Shown here: one piece after another, positions 10,094 through 18,170 of the stretch | Position numbering within the stretch: position 1 is the first letter of the stretch | Layout: every line of letters starts with the position of its first letter | NCBI GenBank assembly: GCA_016703625.1 | Contig: JADJBP010000015.1 | Coordinates: forward strand, 1 to 64,000 | Origin: Chitinophagaceae bacterium | GTDB lineage: Bacteria; Bacteroidota; Bacteroidia; Chitinophagales; Chitinophagaceae | Direction of reading: 5' to 3' | Length of the DNA: 64,000 nucleotides | The notes under the pieces: generated by a model | What the model saw: the letters and a program-made list of their open reading frames with translations, nothing else | Database searches by the model: none | Told to the model about the DNA's origin: nothing | Made by a program: the position numbers and the translations under genes

Positions 10094-11908
10094 TTAAGGT
10101 ACAATTGGAATATGAATGGCAACCAGTGTCCCTTTTCCGGGCGAACTGTCAAAATCAACTGTACCTTTTAAAAATGCAACCCGCGAACTTATATTCTTTA
10201 AGCCGATACCTTCAAATTTTTGTTTATCGGTTATATCAAATCCGCGGCCATTATCTTCAATAGTTGCAGCAATACCATCCCCATCCCGTATCAGGGAAAT
10301 GTCGAGATTATTGGCCCCCGAATGTTTGATCACATTGTTCACACATTCCTGTATTACCCGGTATAATACTGTTTCTGTATTGTCATCCATCCTTTCCTGC
10401 AGGCCTTCGGTATGCAGGTTAATTTTAATGATCCGGTTGTCGATCTTATCCAGGAATTCCCTGACGGCACTGGCCAGCCCTCTTTTCAATAAAGCATTGG
10501 GCATCATCTGGTGACTCACGCTCCTGATCTCCCTGCAGCTTTCATCAACCAGGCCGATCAGTTTTTCAAATTTTAATTTTTGATCTTCGTTTTTAAAAGG
10601 TAATTCAGTTTCAATGGCTGATAAATTCATTTTGGCAGCACTCATCATCTGCCCTACACCATCATGCAGGTCGGCAGCAATTCTTTTCCGCTCATTCTCT
10701 TCAGCATGTATGACAGCCCTTGTGGCCAGGTCCTGCTGTTTCATAACGGCTTCCTGCAGGTGCATTTTATGCTGCAGCCGGCGTTTCCTGTAAAAACTGA
10801 CAGCCGACAGTATCAGCAACGCCACCCCGCCGGCTAAACCCCAAAGCAGGTAGTTTTTCCTCGTGATCTCGGCTTTTTGTATCTGTAACTGCTGTTCCTT
10901 TTTTTCTGCCTGGTATTTTGCATTCAGCTGTTCGATCTGTTTTAGCTTTTCGCCGGTATAAATAGAATCTTTAAGTATGGATTGCTTTTTGTAATAAACC
11001 AGCGCTAAGGCAAAATTCCCTTTTTTTTCAGCCAGTACAGCCAGTTCTTTATAGTTTGACAACTGCAGGTCGGCAAAATGCATTTTGGAAGCTATGGCAT
11101 TACTCAGGTTGTATTGTTCGGTTGCTTTGTCCAATTGTCCCTGCTCCTTGTACATATAACCCAGGTCACCGTGACTTAATGCGATGGAAAAACTGTCTTT
11201 CAGCTGTTCCCGGATCTCCAGCGATTTCAATAAATATTTTTCTGCTTCTGTAAATTTTTTCTGTAACGTATAAACGCCGCCTAAAAAATTATAACTATAT
11301 CCTTTGCCAACATCATCATTGAGTTTTTCGCGTATCTCCAGTGAGGCATTATATCTTTTGATCGCTTCATCATAATCGCCCCGGTATTCAAATACCACGC
11401 CTGATTCATTCAGTATGGTTGCCATATTGCCCTCATCATCCAGGTTTTTATAAATGGAAAAAGCATCATCATACATTTGAAGGGAACGGTCGAGGTCGCG
11501 GGTTTTGCGGTACAGTTTCCCCAGTTCATTCAATACACCGGCTTTTTTTAAGAGGTCATTGCTTTTAGTGAGGATATCCAGTGCTTTGTAATAATAAACG
11601 GCAGCACTGTCGTAGGCACCTTTAAAATACCAGGATTGACCGGTAAGCATGATGCATTCACCCAATGAACCGGGATCCTTTAATTTTTCGGCAAGCCCGG
11701 CGCCGGCCACAGAAGCTTTATGGCTTTCCTCAAAATCCTTAAAGAGCAATGCCCGGGCAAGCGCTTTGTATGCATTTAATTTTCCCTGACTTTCTGCATC
11801 AAATTTGATGATAAACCGGAGGCTGTCTGTATTATTTGACTGTGCATATACAGCCGCTGCTGTCAATAAAAAAAGCAAAATAAATGATACTTTCCTGGGT
11901 ATGAACAT
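10094..11908 (-). CDS. TPR sensor histidine kinase (HisKA_3/NarX-like)
   Basis: 604 residues: signal peptide (MFIPRKVSFILLFLLTAAAVYA), six or so tetratricopeptide repeats (about 60-290, for example AAVYYYKALDILTKSNDLLKKAG), a coiled coil (about 310-345) and a membrane helix (about 350-368). Then come HisKA_3 with the phospho-His in ADLHDGVGQMMS (about 415) and a HATPase domain with CVNNVIKHSGANN and IEDNGRGFD. Topology suggests the TPR part sits in the periplasm. It is the last-but-one gene of the minus-strand run after dapB (17-base gap) and feeds the LuxR-type regulator downstream. The signal is unknown. Confidence 0.92.
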   Translation of the reverse strand: MFIPRKVSFILLFLLTAAAVYAQSNNTDSLRFIIKFDAESQGKLNAYKALARALLFKDFEESHKASVAGAGLAEKLKDPGSLGECIMLTGQSWYFKGAYDSAAVYYYKALDILTKSNDLLKKAGVLNELGKLYRKTRDLDRSLQMYDDAFSIYKNLDDEGNMATILNESGVVFEYRGDYDEAIKRYNASLEIREKLNDDVGKGYSYNFLGGVYTLQKKFTEAEKYLLKSLEIREQLKDSFSIALSHGDLGYMYKEQGQLDKATEQYNLSNAIASKMHFADLQLSNYKELAVLAEKKGNFALALVYYKKQSILKDSIYTGEKLKQIEQLNAKYQAEKKEQQLQIQKAEITRKNYLLWGLAGGVALLILSAVSFYRKRRLQHKMHLQEAVMKQQDLATRAVIHAEENERKRIAADLHDGVGQMMSAAKMNLSAIETELPFKNEDQKLKFEKLIGLVDESCREIRSVSHQMMPNALLKRGLASAVREFLDKIDNRIIKINLHTEGLQERMDDNTETVLYRVIQECVNNVIKHSGANNLDISLIRDGDGIAATIEDNGRGFDITDKQKFEGIGLKNISSRVAFLKGTVDFDSSPGKGTLVAIHIPIVP

Positions 11909-11925
11909 GCGGGTAAAAGTTATTT

Positions 11926-12645
11926 TTAAGAAAAGCCAAGGATATCTTTCATGCTGAAGATCCCTTTTTTATCATAAATGTATTCGGCTGCCAAAACTGC
12001 CCCCATTGCAAATCCCAGGCGGCTGTGGGCGGTGTGTATGATCTCAATATCATCAATGGCCGAATGGTACTTGACACTATGCGTACCCGGGGCCGGGTCT
12101 TCCCGTTTACTGGTGATCTCCAGTTCTTCCGGATTTTTGGATGCCGCATTTACCCATTTTTTTTTGCGGGGAATTTCCTGCAATACCTGTTCTGCCAAAC
12201 TGATCGCTGTACCGCTTGGTGCATCTTTTTTCTGGGTGTGATGAATTTCTTCCAGGCTGATCTCATACGCTTCCTGTCCTTTCATCAATTGCGCCAGTTT
12301 TTTATTCAGGTCAAAAAAAATATTCACACCCACACTGAAATTGCTTGCATATAAAAATGTGCCATTCCTGTTTTTGCAGTAATTGTCCACTTCAATCCTG
12401 TCTTCAAGCCAGCCTGTGCTGCCACTCAGCACCGGGATCCCGGCCTCAAGGCAGGCAAGTATATTTCCTTTGGCACTGTTCGGGCCGGTAAACTCAATGG
12501 CCATATCACAATTTTGTAAATTTTCTTTTGTAAGATCAGCCTGGCTGTCAATATCAATTTTTAACTGAACCGTGTGGCCACGCTGTAAAGCAATCTCTTC
12601 AATGGTTTTACCCATTTTACCATAGCCGATCAATGCGATTTTCAT
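11926..12645 (-). CDS. dapB: 4-hydroxy-tetrahydrodipicolinate reductase
   Basis: 239 residues. The N-terminal Rossmann motif GYGKMGKTIE binds NAD(P)H. The catalytic segment EEIHHTQKKDAPSGTA contains the His pair, Lys and the substrate-binding SGT. DapB reduces dihydrodipicolinate in the lysine/meso-diaminopimelate pathway, feeding peptidoglycan; dapD of the same pathway is at 23846. Length is the usual short form of Bacteroidota DapB. It sits downstream of parA, parB and a DUF5683 gene, an order common in this phylum, so co-transcription with chromosome segregation genes is likely. Confidence 0.95.
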   Translation of the reverse strand: MKIALIGYGKMGKTIEEIALQRGHTVQLKIDIDSQADLTKENLQNCDMAIEFTGPNSAKGNILACLEAGIPVLSGSTGWLEDRIEVDNYCKNRNGTFLYASNFSVGVNIFFDLNKKLAQLMKGQEAYEISLEEIHHTQKKDAPSGTAISLAEQVLQEIPRKKKWVNAASKNPEELEITSKREDPAPGTHSVKYHSAIDDIEIIHTAHSRLGFAMGAVLAAEYIYDKKGIFSMKDILGFS

Positions 12646-12692
12646 TGCTTAAATTAAAAGGTAAAAAAATCATTTAAAGAAAATGAAGATAA

Positions 12693-13310
12693 TTATTTTG
12701 AGTGGTTTTTTCCGATGTTGAGTACAAGACTTATTCCGTTTGTATTGGCAAGCTGGCTGTACCCGGGTCTTAGCTGTAAACTCAGATCATCACTTACATC
12801 AAAGGTTTTGAGGTGGGCATCCACGGTGGCATCTACCACATTCAATCCCCAGAAAAGAATAAAGATCAATACCGTGTAATCCACATTTTGCCTCACCTGG
12901 TTCCTGAAAGTTTTGATCCTTTCGGGTTGATCAATAATGGTTAAATAGGGTTGGGGTACCTGGTAATCATTGGTAGGATCGTTGTCAATAGCATTGGTAT
13001 AGGCATCCCTGGCTTCCCTGTATTGTTTTGTATTGCGGAAAAAAATATAAGTGGTTGTTCCCAGTGCAGCATAAATAACCGGGATCTTCCAGTATTTTTT
13101 ATTGGTAGCCTGTCCCCACCCGGGCAGGATCGCCGAGCGGAGGGTGGCAACACGAGGACTGTAATTTGCAGGATCGGGTTTTGAAAAAATATTGCTTTTC
13201 TTTTTTTTGCTGCTGTCAGCCATTTTAACCGGTTCAGTTTTTTGTGCATATACGGTTGTGCTTACCACAAATAAACTGCAGAAAAAGAAAAATGTACAGA
13301 CCTTAAACAT
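12693..13310 (-). CDS. DUF5683 domain-containing envelope protein
   Basis: 205 residues with an N-terminal signal/anchor segment (FFFFCSLFVVSTTVYAQ). The conserved core has the segment PRVATLRSAILPGWGQ followed by KKYWKIPVIYAALG, a membrane helix, and another near VDYTVLIFILFWGLNVVDA. The ATG shares one base with the stop of parB (TAATG), so translation is coupled. The function of DUF5683 is not established. Its persistent place between parB and dapB in Bacteroidota is known genomic context and points to a housekeeping envelope role. Confidence 0.85.
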   Translation of the reverse strand: MFKVCTFFFFCSLFVVSTTVYAQKTEPVKMADSSKKKKSNIFSKPDPANYSPRVATLRSAILPGWGQATNKKYWKIPVIYAALGTTTYIFFRNTKQYREARDAYTNAIDNDPTNDYQVPQPYLTIIDQPERIKTFRNQVRQNVDYTVLIFILFWGLNVVDATVDAHLKTFDVSDDLSLQLRPGYSQLANTNGISLVLNIGKNHSK

Positions 13311-14216
13311 TAAGATACATTGATATTAAATTTATCGAGCAGGGCATTCAATTCTTCTACAGAGTAATATTCAAACAAAATACTGCCACTTCCCTTTTTA
13401 CTGTGTTTCATCCTCACACGGGTATTAAAATTTGAAGCTAAATTATCTTCAATCTTTTTAAAATTTGATGGCAGTGATGCTTTTACAGGAACTTTAACAG
13501 CGGTTGTGTACAGTTTCCTCACGAGTTCTTCTGTTTGCCTGACCGACAGGCCATTCTTTTATTTCATTGAAAATGTACAATTGTTTGTCAACCACATCCA
13601 CATTGATCAATGCCCGGGCATGGCCCATGCTGATCACACCTGTACGAACGGCTACCTGTATATCGGGCGGTAATTTCAGCAGCCGGATATAATTGGCTAC
13701 CGTACTTCTTTCCTTACCCATTCTTTCGGCTACCTGTTCCTGTGTGTATTCCAGTTCGTCCATCAGGCGTTTGTAACTTAAGGCAATTTCAATGGCATTC
13801 AGGTCTTTCCGTTGCAGGTTTTCCAGTAATGATAACTCCAGCAACTGTGTATCGTTTGCCTGCCTGATATACACCGGCACATCTTTAATACCCGCAATTT
13901 TTGCTGCCCTGAAACGCCGTTCCCCTGCGATCAGCCGGTAATTGCCATTGGGCAACCTGGATACGGTAAGCGGTTGAATGATATCATGCATTTTTATGGA
14001 TGCAGCCAGTTCATTCAGGGTAACTGCATCAAAATCATGACGGGGCTGTTTGGGATTTACTTCAATCCTGTCCAGTGGTATGCGTAATGAAACTGATGCC
14101 TGTTCCACTACTTCAGGCTTTAAATTACCTGCTGTGGTTTTCAGATCTGCATCAATGTTCTGTAATAAACTCCTGATCCCTTTCCCCAGTGCGTCTTTTC
14201 TGTTTGGCTGCGACAT
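13310..14216 (-). pseudogene. parB: Chromosome-partitioning protein ParB, one frameshift near the dimerisation domain
   Basis: The N-terminal part (about 1-220) has the ParB/Spo0J signatures: NPKQPRHDF, the CTP-binding region with AGERRFRAAKIAG, LLENLQRKDLNAIE and the HTH segment EYTQEQVAERMGKERSTVANYIR split over two motifs. The frame shifts near 13548 and continues as SVRQTEELVRKLYTTAVKV to the C-terminal dimerisation domain (HSKKGSGSILFEYYSVEELN). ParB binds parS sites and loads condensin; I see no parS-like copy here. As a near-essential core gene with one indel, this is most likely a sequence error. Confidence 0.88.
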
Positions 14217-14221
14217 GTATT

Positions 14222-14315
14222 TTGTATGTTGTATGTTGTTTGTAGTTTGTTATTTGTGGTTATGTAAAGTAAAGGGATGCTGTTGTTTACTACAAACCAC
14301 AAACTACAAACCAAT
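14222..14315. repeat. ACAAACTAC-type micro-repeat forming an inverted pair between parA and parB
   Basis: One arm (14222-14262) repeats TTGTATG, TTTGTAG and TTTGTGG; the other (14286-14313) repeats ACTACAAACC and ACAAACTAC, its reverse complement. Together they can fold into an imperfect hairpin in the parA-parB spacer, which could affect the ratio of the two proteins. Part of the dispersed micro-repeat families of this genome. Confidence 0.6.
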
Positions 14316-14326
14316 TAACGGGTATT

Positions 14327-15127
14327 TTATTCCATTATCCTGTCTGCTTCTTTTATTTTGGTCATGTTGTTTTTCTGCAAAATTTCCTTGGCGAGGTTGA
14401 GGTAATTGATGGCACCTTTACTGTCGGAATCATACAGGATCACCGGTTTTCCAAAACTGGGGGCTTCGCTCAGCCTCGTATTGCGGTGAATGATGCTGTT
14501 AAAAACAATGTCCTCAAAATGGCGGCGGACCTCACTAACTACCTGGTTGCATAAACGCAGGCGGCCATCGTACATGGTCATTAAAATACCTTCGATCTTT
14601 AATTCGGTATTCAGCCTGTTCTGTACAATTTTGATCGTGTTCAGTAATTTTCCCAGGCCTTCGAGTGCAAAAAATTCGGTTTGTACCGGCACCACCACAC
14701 TGTCTGCAGCAGTTAATGCATTCACGGTGATCAGTCCAAGTGATGGCGAGCAGTCAATGACTATAAAATCATAATCATCCCTGATGGGATCCAGTATCTT
14801 TTTTAAAACCATTTCGCGGTTGGGGTAATTGATCATTTCAATTTCGGCTCCCACCAGGTCAATATGCGAAGGCAATATATCCAGGAACGGGATCTCAGAT
14901 TTTAAAATGATATCTTTTGCCTGTGTACCATTTACCATACAGTCGTACAGGCTTTGGGTGATGTTGTGCAGGTCAAAACCTGTACCTGTGGTACTGTTGG
15001 CCTGCGGGTCTGCATCCACCAGCAATGTTTTAAATTCGAGCACTGCAAGGCTTGCAGCCAGGTTGATCGCCGTGGTTGTTTTGCCTACACCGCCTTTTTG
15101 ATTTGCTACTCCTATTATTTTAGCCAT
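14327..15127 (-). CDS. parA: ParA/Soj-type chromosome-partitioning ATPase
   Basis: 266 residues. The deviant Walker A motif QKGGVGKTTTAIN (about 9-21), Walker A' with LLVDADPQANSTTG and Walker B FIVIDCSPSLGLIT are all present, and the length is that of chromosomal Soj proteins. ATP-bound ParA dimers bind DNA non-specifically and are displaced by ParB-parS, moving origins apart. It precedes parB by 110 bases, a gap filled with micro-repeats. Likely first gene of the parA-parB-DUF5683-dapB operon. Confidence 0.95.
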   Translation of the reverse strand: MAKIIGVANQKGGVGKTTTAINLAASLAVLEFKTLLVDADPQANSTTGTGFDLHNITQSLYDCMVNGTQAKDIILKSEIPFLDILPSHIDLVGAEIEMINYPNREMVLKKILDPIRDDYDFIVIDCSPSLGLITVNALTAADSVVVPVQTEFFALEGLGKLLNTIKIVQNRLNTELKIEGILMTMYDGRLRLCNQVVSEVRRHFEDIVFNSIIHRNTRLSEAPSFGKPVILYDSDSKGAINYLNLAKEILQKNNMTKIKEADRIME

Positions 15128-15192
15128 GCCCCTTGATTCCCTGAAGGGAAAATTTTAATTATCATTTAAATTACTCTTTTTACCAATACGGT

Positions 15193-15873
15193 TCAGAGTG
15201 TTATTGTTGTTCCAATGGCCGGAAGTTTTAATTCCAGTTCATGCTGGTCAAACAGGTCAATTGTCTTCTGATGATCAATTTTAATAAAGCCAAAGGTATC
15301 GTAATGTACTCCAATTACCCGTTTAGTTTGTACCATTTTTGCCGCCTGTACCGCATCTTCCGGTCCCATGGTAAAATTGTCTCCCACAGGCAGGATGGCA
15401 AGGTCAATACGGGCAAATTGCGGTATTAACTGCATATCCATTGTTAAAGCGGTATCACCGGCATAATAAAAGTTCATATCATCATTTATAATGATAAAAC
15501 CCATGGGGCTGCCGCCATTACTGCCGTCGCGTAAGGATGAAGAATGAATGGTATTCACGCACTTCACCGTTCCAAAATCAAATGTCCATTTGCCGCCGGT
15601 GTTCATTGGATGGTATTTTTTGATGCCTTTTCCGGCATACCACATGGCAATTTCATAGTTGGCAATAATGGTTGCCCCTGTCCTTTTTGCTATTATTTCT
15701 GCATCTGCCAGGCGGTCAAAATGGCCATGGCTGAGTAAAATGTAATCAGCATCAATGCAATTGATATCTATACCAACAGCCAACTCATTTCCGGTTATAA
15801 ACGGGTCAAACAACAGCTTTTTTTCATTTACCACAACGCTGAAACAGGAATGTCCGTAAAAGCCGAACTCCAT
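15193..15873 (-). CDS. UPF0173 metal-dependent hydrolase (metallo-beta-lactamase fold)
   Basis: The chosen start at 15873 gives MEFGFYGHSCF, the normal UPF0173 N-terminus; the frame is open to 15912. 226 residues with the family segments GHSCFSV, NPMGF-like GGSPMGFII, YYAGDTALT and LPVGDNFTMGPEDA. The metal-binding motif, normally HxHxDH, reads HGHFDR (residues 49-54): the last His is Arg (CGC instead of CAC at 15712-15714). That would remove a zinc ligand, or be a single-base error. Substrate unknown for the family. It lies upstream of parA on the same strand but a weak hairpin at 15137-15150 separates them. Confidence 0.88.
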   Translation of the reverse strand: MEFGFYGHSCFSVVVNEKKLLFDPFITGNELAVGIDINCIDADYILLSHGHFDRLADAEIIAKRTGATIIANYEIAMWYAGKGIKKYHPMNTGGKWTFDFGTVKCVNTIHSSSLRDGSNGGSPMGFIIINDDMNFYYAGDTALTMDMQLIPQFARIDLAILPVGDNFTMGPEDAVQAAKMVQTKRVIGVHYDTFGFIKIDHQKTIDLFDQHELELKLPAIGTTITL

Positions 15874-15949
15874 TTTAAAATATTTATTAATACCAATCGT
15901 CTGATCAAACACTGAAATTTTTTATCAGCCGCCAAATAATAGAAAACGT

Positions 15950-15976
15950 TGACTGCCAACTGCGAACTGCCAACCG
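15950..15976. repeat. Short CTGCCAACTG micro-repeat
   Basis: Three tandem variants of the word ACTGCCAACTGCGAACTGCC occupy the gap between the divergent UPF0173 and flavin reductase genes. Too short for a functional claim, but the same stuttering style as the other repeats in this window. Confidence 0.45.
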
Positions 15977-16071
15977 TTTATGCTGTCAGGTTGGCAAATT
16001 TAACCATTCGGCATAAAATTGGACAACAAAGAAGCAGCTTAATTGTAATATTGGGAAAATTAAGTGTTTTA

Positions 16072-16617
16072 ATGAATAAGAAATATATGATCACCATAAT
16101 TTCGGGTACAAACAGGAAGAACAGCAATACCGGTAAAATAGCCAGGGAATACCAGCTGATTTTACAGGAAAAGGGAATTGAATCCGATATTTTTTCACTG
16201 GAAGATGTTGATGTAATGCAATACAATGAGGCTTTCAGGCTGTTTGAAAATGAAGTGTTGATACCAACAACCCATTTTATCATCATATCTCCTGAATATA
16301 ACGGCAGCTTTCCCGGGGTTTTGAAAATGCTTTTTGACACCAGCCGTTCTCACGAAATATGGCATCATAAAAAAGCATTGCTGACCGGTGTAGCAACGGG
16401 CAGGGCAGGAAACCTCCGGGGAATGGATCACCTGGCTGATGTATTGAACTATTTGAAAATTACCGTGCATCCCAATAAACTGCCGATATCGGTAGTGAAC
16501 AGTGTAATGGGCAGTAATGGAAGGGTTATGGATAAAAATACATTAATAGCCATACAGCAGCAACTGGACGAATTCATTTTTTGGGGAGCTTTACAAACCC
16601 AACCATTAAACCAATAA
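16072..16617 (+). CDS. NADPH-dependent FMN reductase family protein
   Basis: The start at 16072 (MNKKYMITIISGTNRKNSN) places the flavodoxin-like first strand at the N-terminus; an in-frame extension to 15949 is repeat-derived and unlikely. 181 residues. SGTNRKNSNT binds the FMN phosphate, and ISPEYNGSFPGVLKMLFD plus ATGRAGNLRGMDHL are the conserved loops of the azoreductase-like FMN reductases. Expected to reduce flavin or quinone-type substrates with NADPH in the cytoplasm. The last residues, QTQPLNQ, are encoded by the micro-repeat at 16597-16633. Confidence 0.85.
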   Translation: MNKKYMITIISGTNRKNSNTGKIAREYQLILQEKGIESDIFSLEDVDVMQYNEAFRLFENEVLIPTTHFIIISPEYNGSFPGVLKMLFDTSRSHEIWHHKKALLTGVATGRAGNLRGMDHLADVLNYLKITVHPNKLPISVVNSVMGSNGRVMDKNTLIAIQQQLDEFIFWGALQTQPLNQ

Positions 16618-16633
16618 ACCATTAAACCCTTTC
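16597..16633. repeat. ACCATTAAACC micro-repeat over the end of the flavin reductase
   Basis: Four tandem variants of AACCATTAAACC/AACCAATAAACC begin inside the reductase frame, supply its stop codon, and end just before the next gene's ATG at 16635. Confidence 0.55.
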
Positions 16634-16634
16634 C

Positions 16635-17885
16635 ATGCGTACACCATTAGGGACCTTTATTACGATCGTTGTTTTACTGTTGATGGATACCTATATTTTC
16701 CAGGCTATCAAAACAGTTAGCCAGCATGCATCGCCGAGGTTAAAAATGGTGATCTATTCAGTGTATTGGGGACTTACAGCTGTAGCCATTATTTGTTTCC
16801 TCCTGTTTATCTATACCGAACAAAATTTCATGGGTAAAAAATTCAGGACCTACCTGTTTGCCACTTTTATTGGTTTGTTCCTGGCCAAACTGGTTGCCAT
16901 CATTTTCTTCCTGGTTGATGATATCCGGCGGGTCATTCAATGGGTATCCGGTAAATTATTCTTCAACAATACCGAAGTGGAAGGTATGGCGGGTGACGGC
17001 ATCAGCCGTTCTGCTTTTTTAAGCTGGCTGGGCCTTGCAGCCGGCAGCACCTTATTTGGAAGCCTGTTGTATGGTTTTGGCAATAAATATAATTACAATG
17101 TAAAACGTTTGCAATTGTCTTATGATACTTTGCCGGATTCATTCAGGGGGATGAAAATTGTCCATATCAGTGATATACACAGCGGCAGTTTTACCAATAA
17201 AAAAGCAGTAGAGCAGGGTATAGAAAAGATACTGCTTGAAAAACCTGATCTCATTTTATTTACAGGCGACCTGGTGAATGACCGTACATCGGAAATGGAA
17301 AATTATATGGATGTGTTTGGAAGGTTAACAGCACCTATGGGTGTTTACAGCACACTCGGTAACCACGATTATGGAGATTATGTAAGATGGCCTTTTAACG
17401 GAATAACAAAAGAACAGAACCTGGAAAACCTGAAAAAAGTGCATAGCGATATGGGCTGGCGCTTACTCATGAATGAGCACGTAGTTTTGGAAAAAGACGG
17501 GGCTGAGATCGCTTTGCTGGGCATTGAGAACTGGAGCAACAAGGCCCGCTTTCCCAAACACGGCAGGATGGACCTGGCGCATCCCGGAACGGATAAACAC
17601 CCGTTTAAAATATTGATGAGCCATGATCCCAGCCATTGGGATGCTCAGGTAAAAACGGAATATCCCGATGTTGACCTTACCCTGAGCGGTCACACACATG
17701 GTATGCAGTTTGGTGTAGAGATACCCGGGTTTAAATGGAGCCCGGTACAATATATGTACAAGCAATGGTCGGGCCTGTATGAAGACGGTAAACAAAAACT
17801 TTATGTGAATCCCGGTTTTGGTTTTATCGGGTACCCGGGAAGGGTAGGGATACTGGCGGAGATCACGGTGATAGAACTTATTTAG
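16635..17885 (+). CDS. Membrane-anchored metallophosphoesterase (YkuE/YaeI-like)
   Basis: 416 residues. Four membrane helices occupy the first 150 residues. The calcineurin-like domain then shows all five motifs: HISDIHSGSF, FTGDLVNDR, GNHDYGDY, MSHDPSHWD and SGHTHGMQFG, so the dimetal site is complete. YaeI/YkuE relatives act on phospholipid or lipid A-related phosphates; the exact substrate here is unknown. It follows the flavin reductase by 17 bases on the same strand, so the two may be co-transcribed. Confidence 0.9.
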   Translation: MRTPLGTFITIVVLLLMDTYIFQAIKTVSQHASPRLKMVIYSVYWGLTAVAIICFLLFIYTEQNFMGKKFRTYLFATFIGLFLAKLVAIIFFLVDDIRRVIQWVSGKLFFNNTEVEGMAGDGISRSAFLSWLGLAAGSTLFGSLLYGFGNKYNYNVKRLQLSYDTLPDSFRGMKIVHISDIHSGSFTNKKAVEQGIEKILLEKPDLILFTGDLVNDRTSEMENYMDVFGRLTAPMGVYSTLGNHDYGDYVRWPFNGITKEQNLENLKKVHSDMGWRLLMNEHVVLEKDGAEIALLGIENWSNKARFPKHGRMDLAHPGTDKHPFKILMSHDPSHWDAQVKTEYPDVDLTLSGHTHGMQFGVEIPGFKWSPVQYMYKQWSGLYEDGKQKLYVNPGFGFIGYPGRVGILAEITVIELI

Positions 17886-17889
17886 AAAG

Positions 17890-18040
17890 CAAAATGTTCA
17901 ATGCTCAACACACAATGCTCAATTTTCAATTAATGATCATCCCATTACAAAACGAATGCTGTTGAACCTGCCTGCCGGCAGGCAGGTATTGTGCATTGAA
18001 CCTGCCTGTCCGGTAGGCAGGCATTGATTATTGAATATTT
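17890..18040. repeat. CAAT-type micro-repeat with two GC-rich palindromes
   Basis: Words such as TTCAATGCTCAA and TGTGCATTGAA flank two palindromes. At 17966-17987 ACCTGCCTGCC is followed immediately by its exact reverse complement (22 bp perfect palindrome). At 18001-18021 CCTGCCT and AGGCAGG pair around a 7-base loop. They resemble REP-type extragenic palindromes dispersed in genomes of this phylum. The position between convergent genes is typical. Confidence 0.7.
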
Positions 18041-18097
18041 AATTCAATGCATAACGGAGCTTACTTTTTTTATAAAATATACGCAGTTAAAAATAAA

Positions 18098-18151
18098 CCG
18101 GGAAGGCGGTAAGACGGGAATGAAATTCCAAACGACTTACCGGCTTCCCGG
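18098..18151 (-). terminator. Strong intrinsic terminator of the DEAD-box helicase gene
   Basis: Arms CCGGGAAGGCGGTAAG (18098-18113) and CTTACCGGCTTCCCGG (18136-18151) pair with a single G-G mismatch, and the loop contains a second small hairpin (GGAAT/ATTCC). On the minus strand the stem begins 20 bases after the helicase stop and is followed by a T-rich stretch. Confidence 0.75.
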
Positions 18152-18170
18152 CAAAAATCAATTGTAAAAC

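Noticed and set aside
15949..16071. Longer start for the flavin reductase
   Set aside because: The extension is encoded by micro-repeat sequence and has no similarity; the flavodoxin-like fold begins at 16072.
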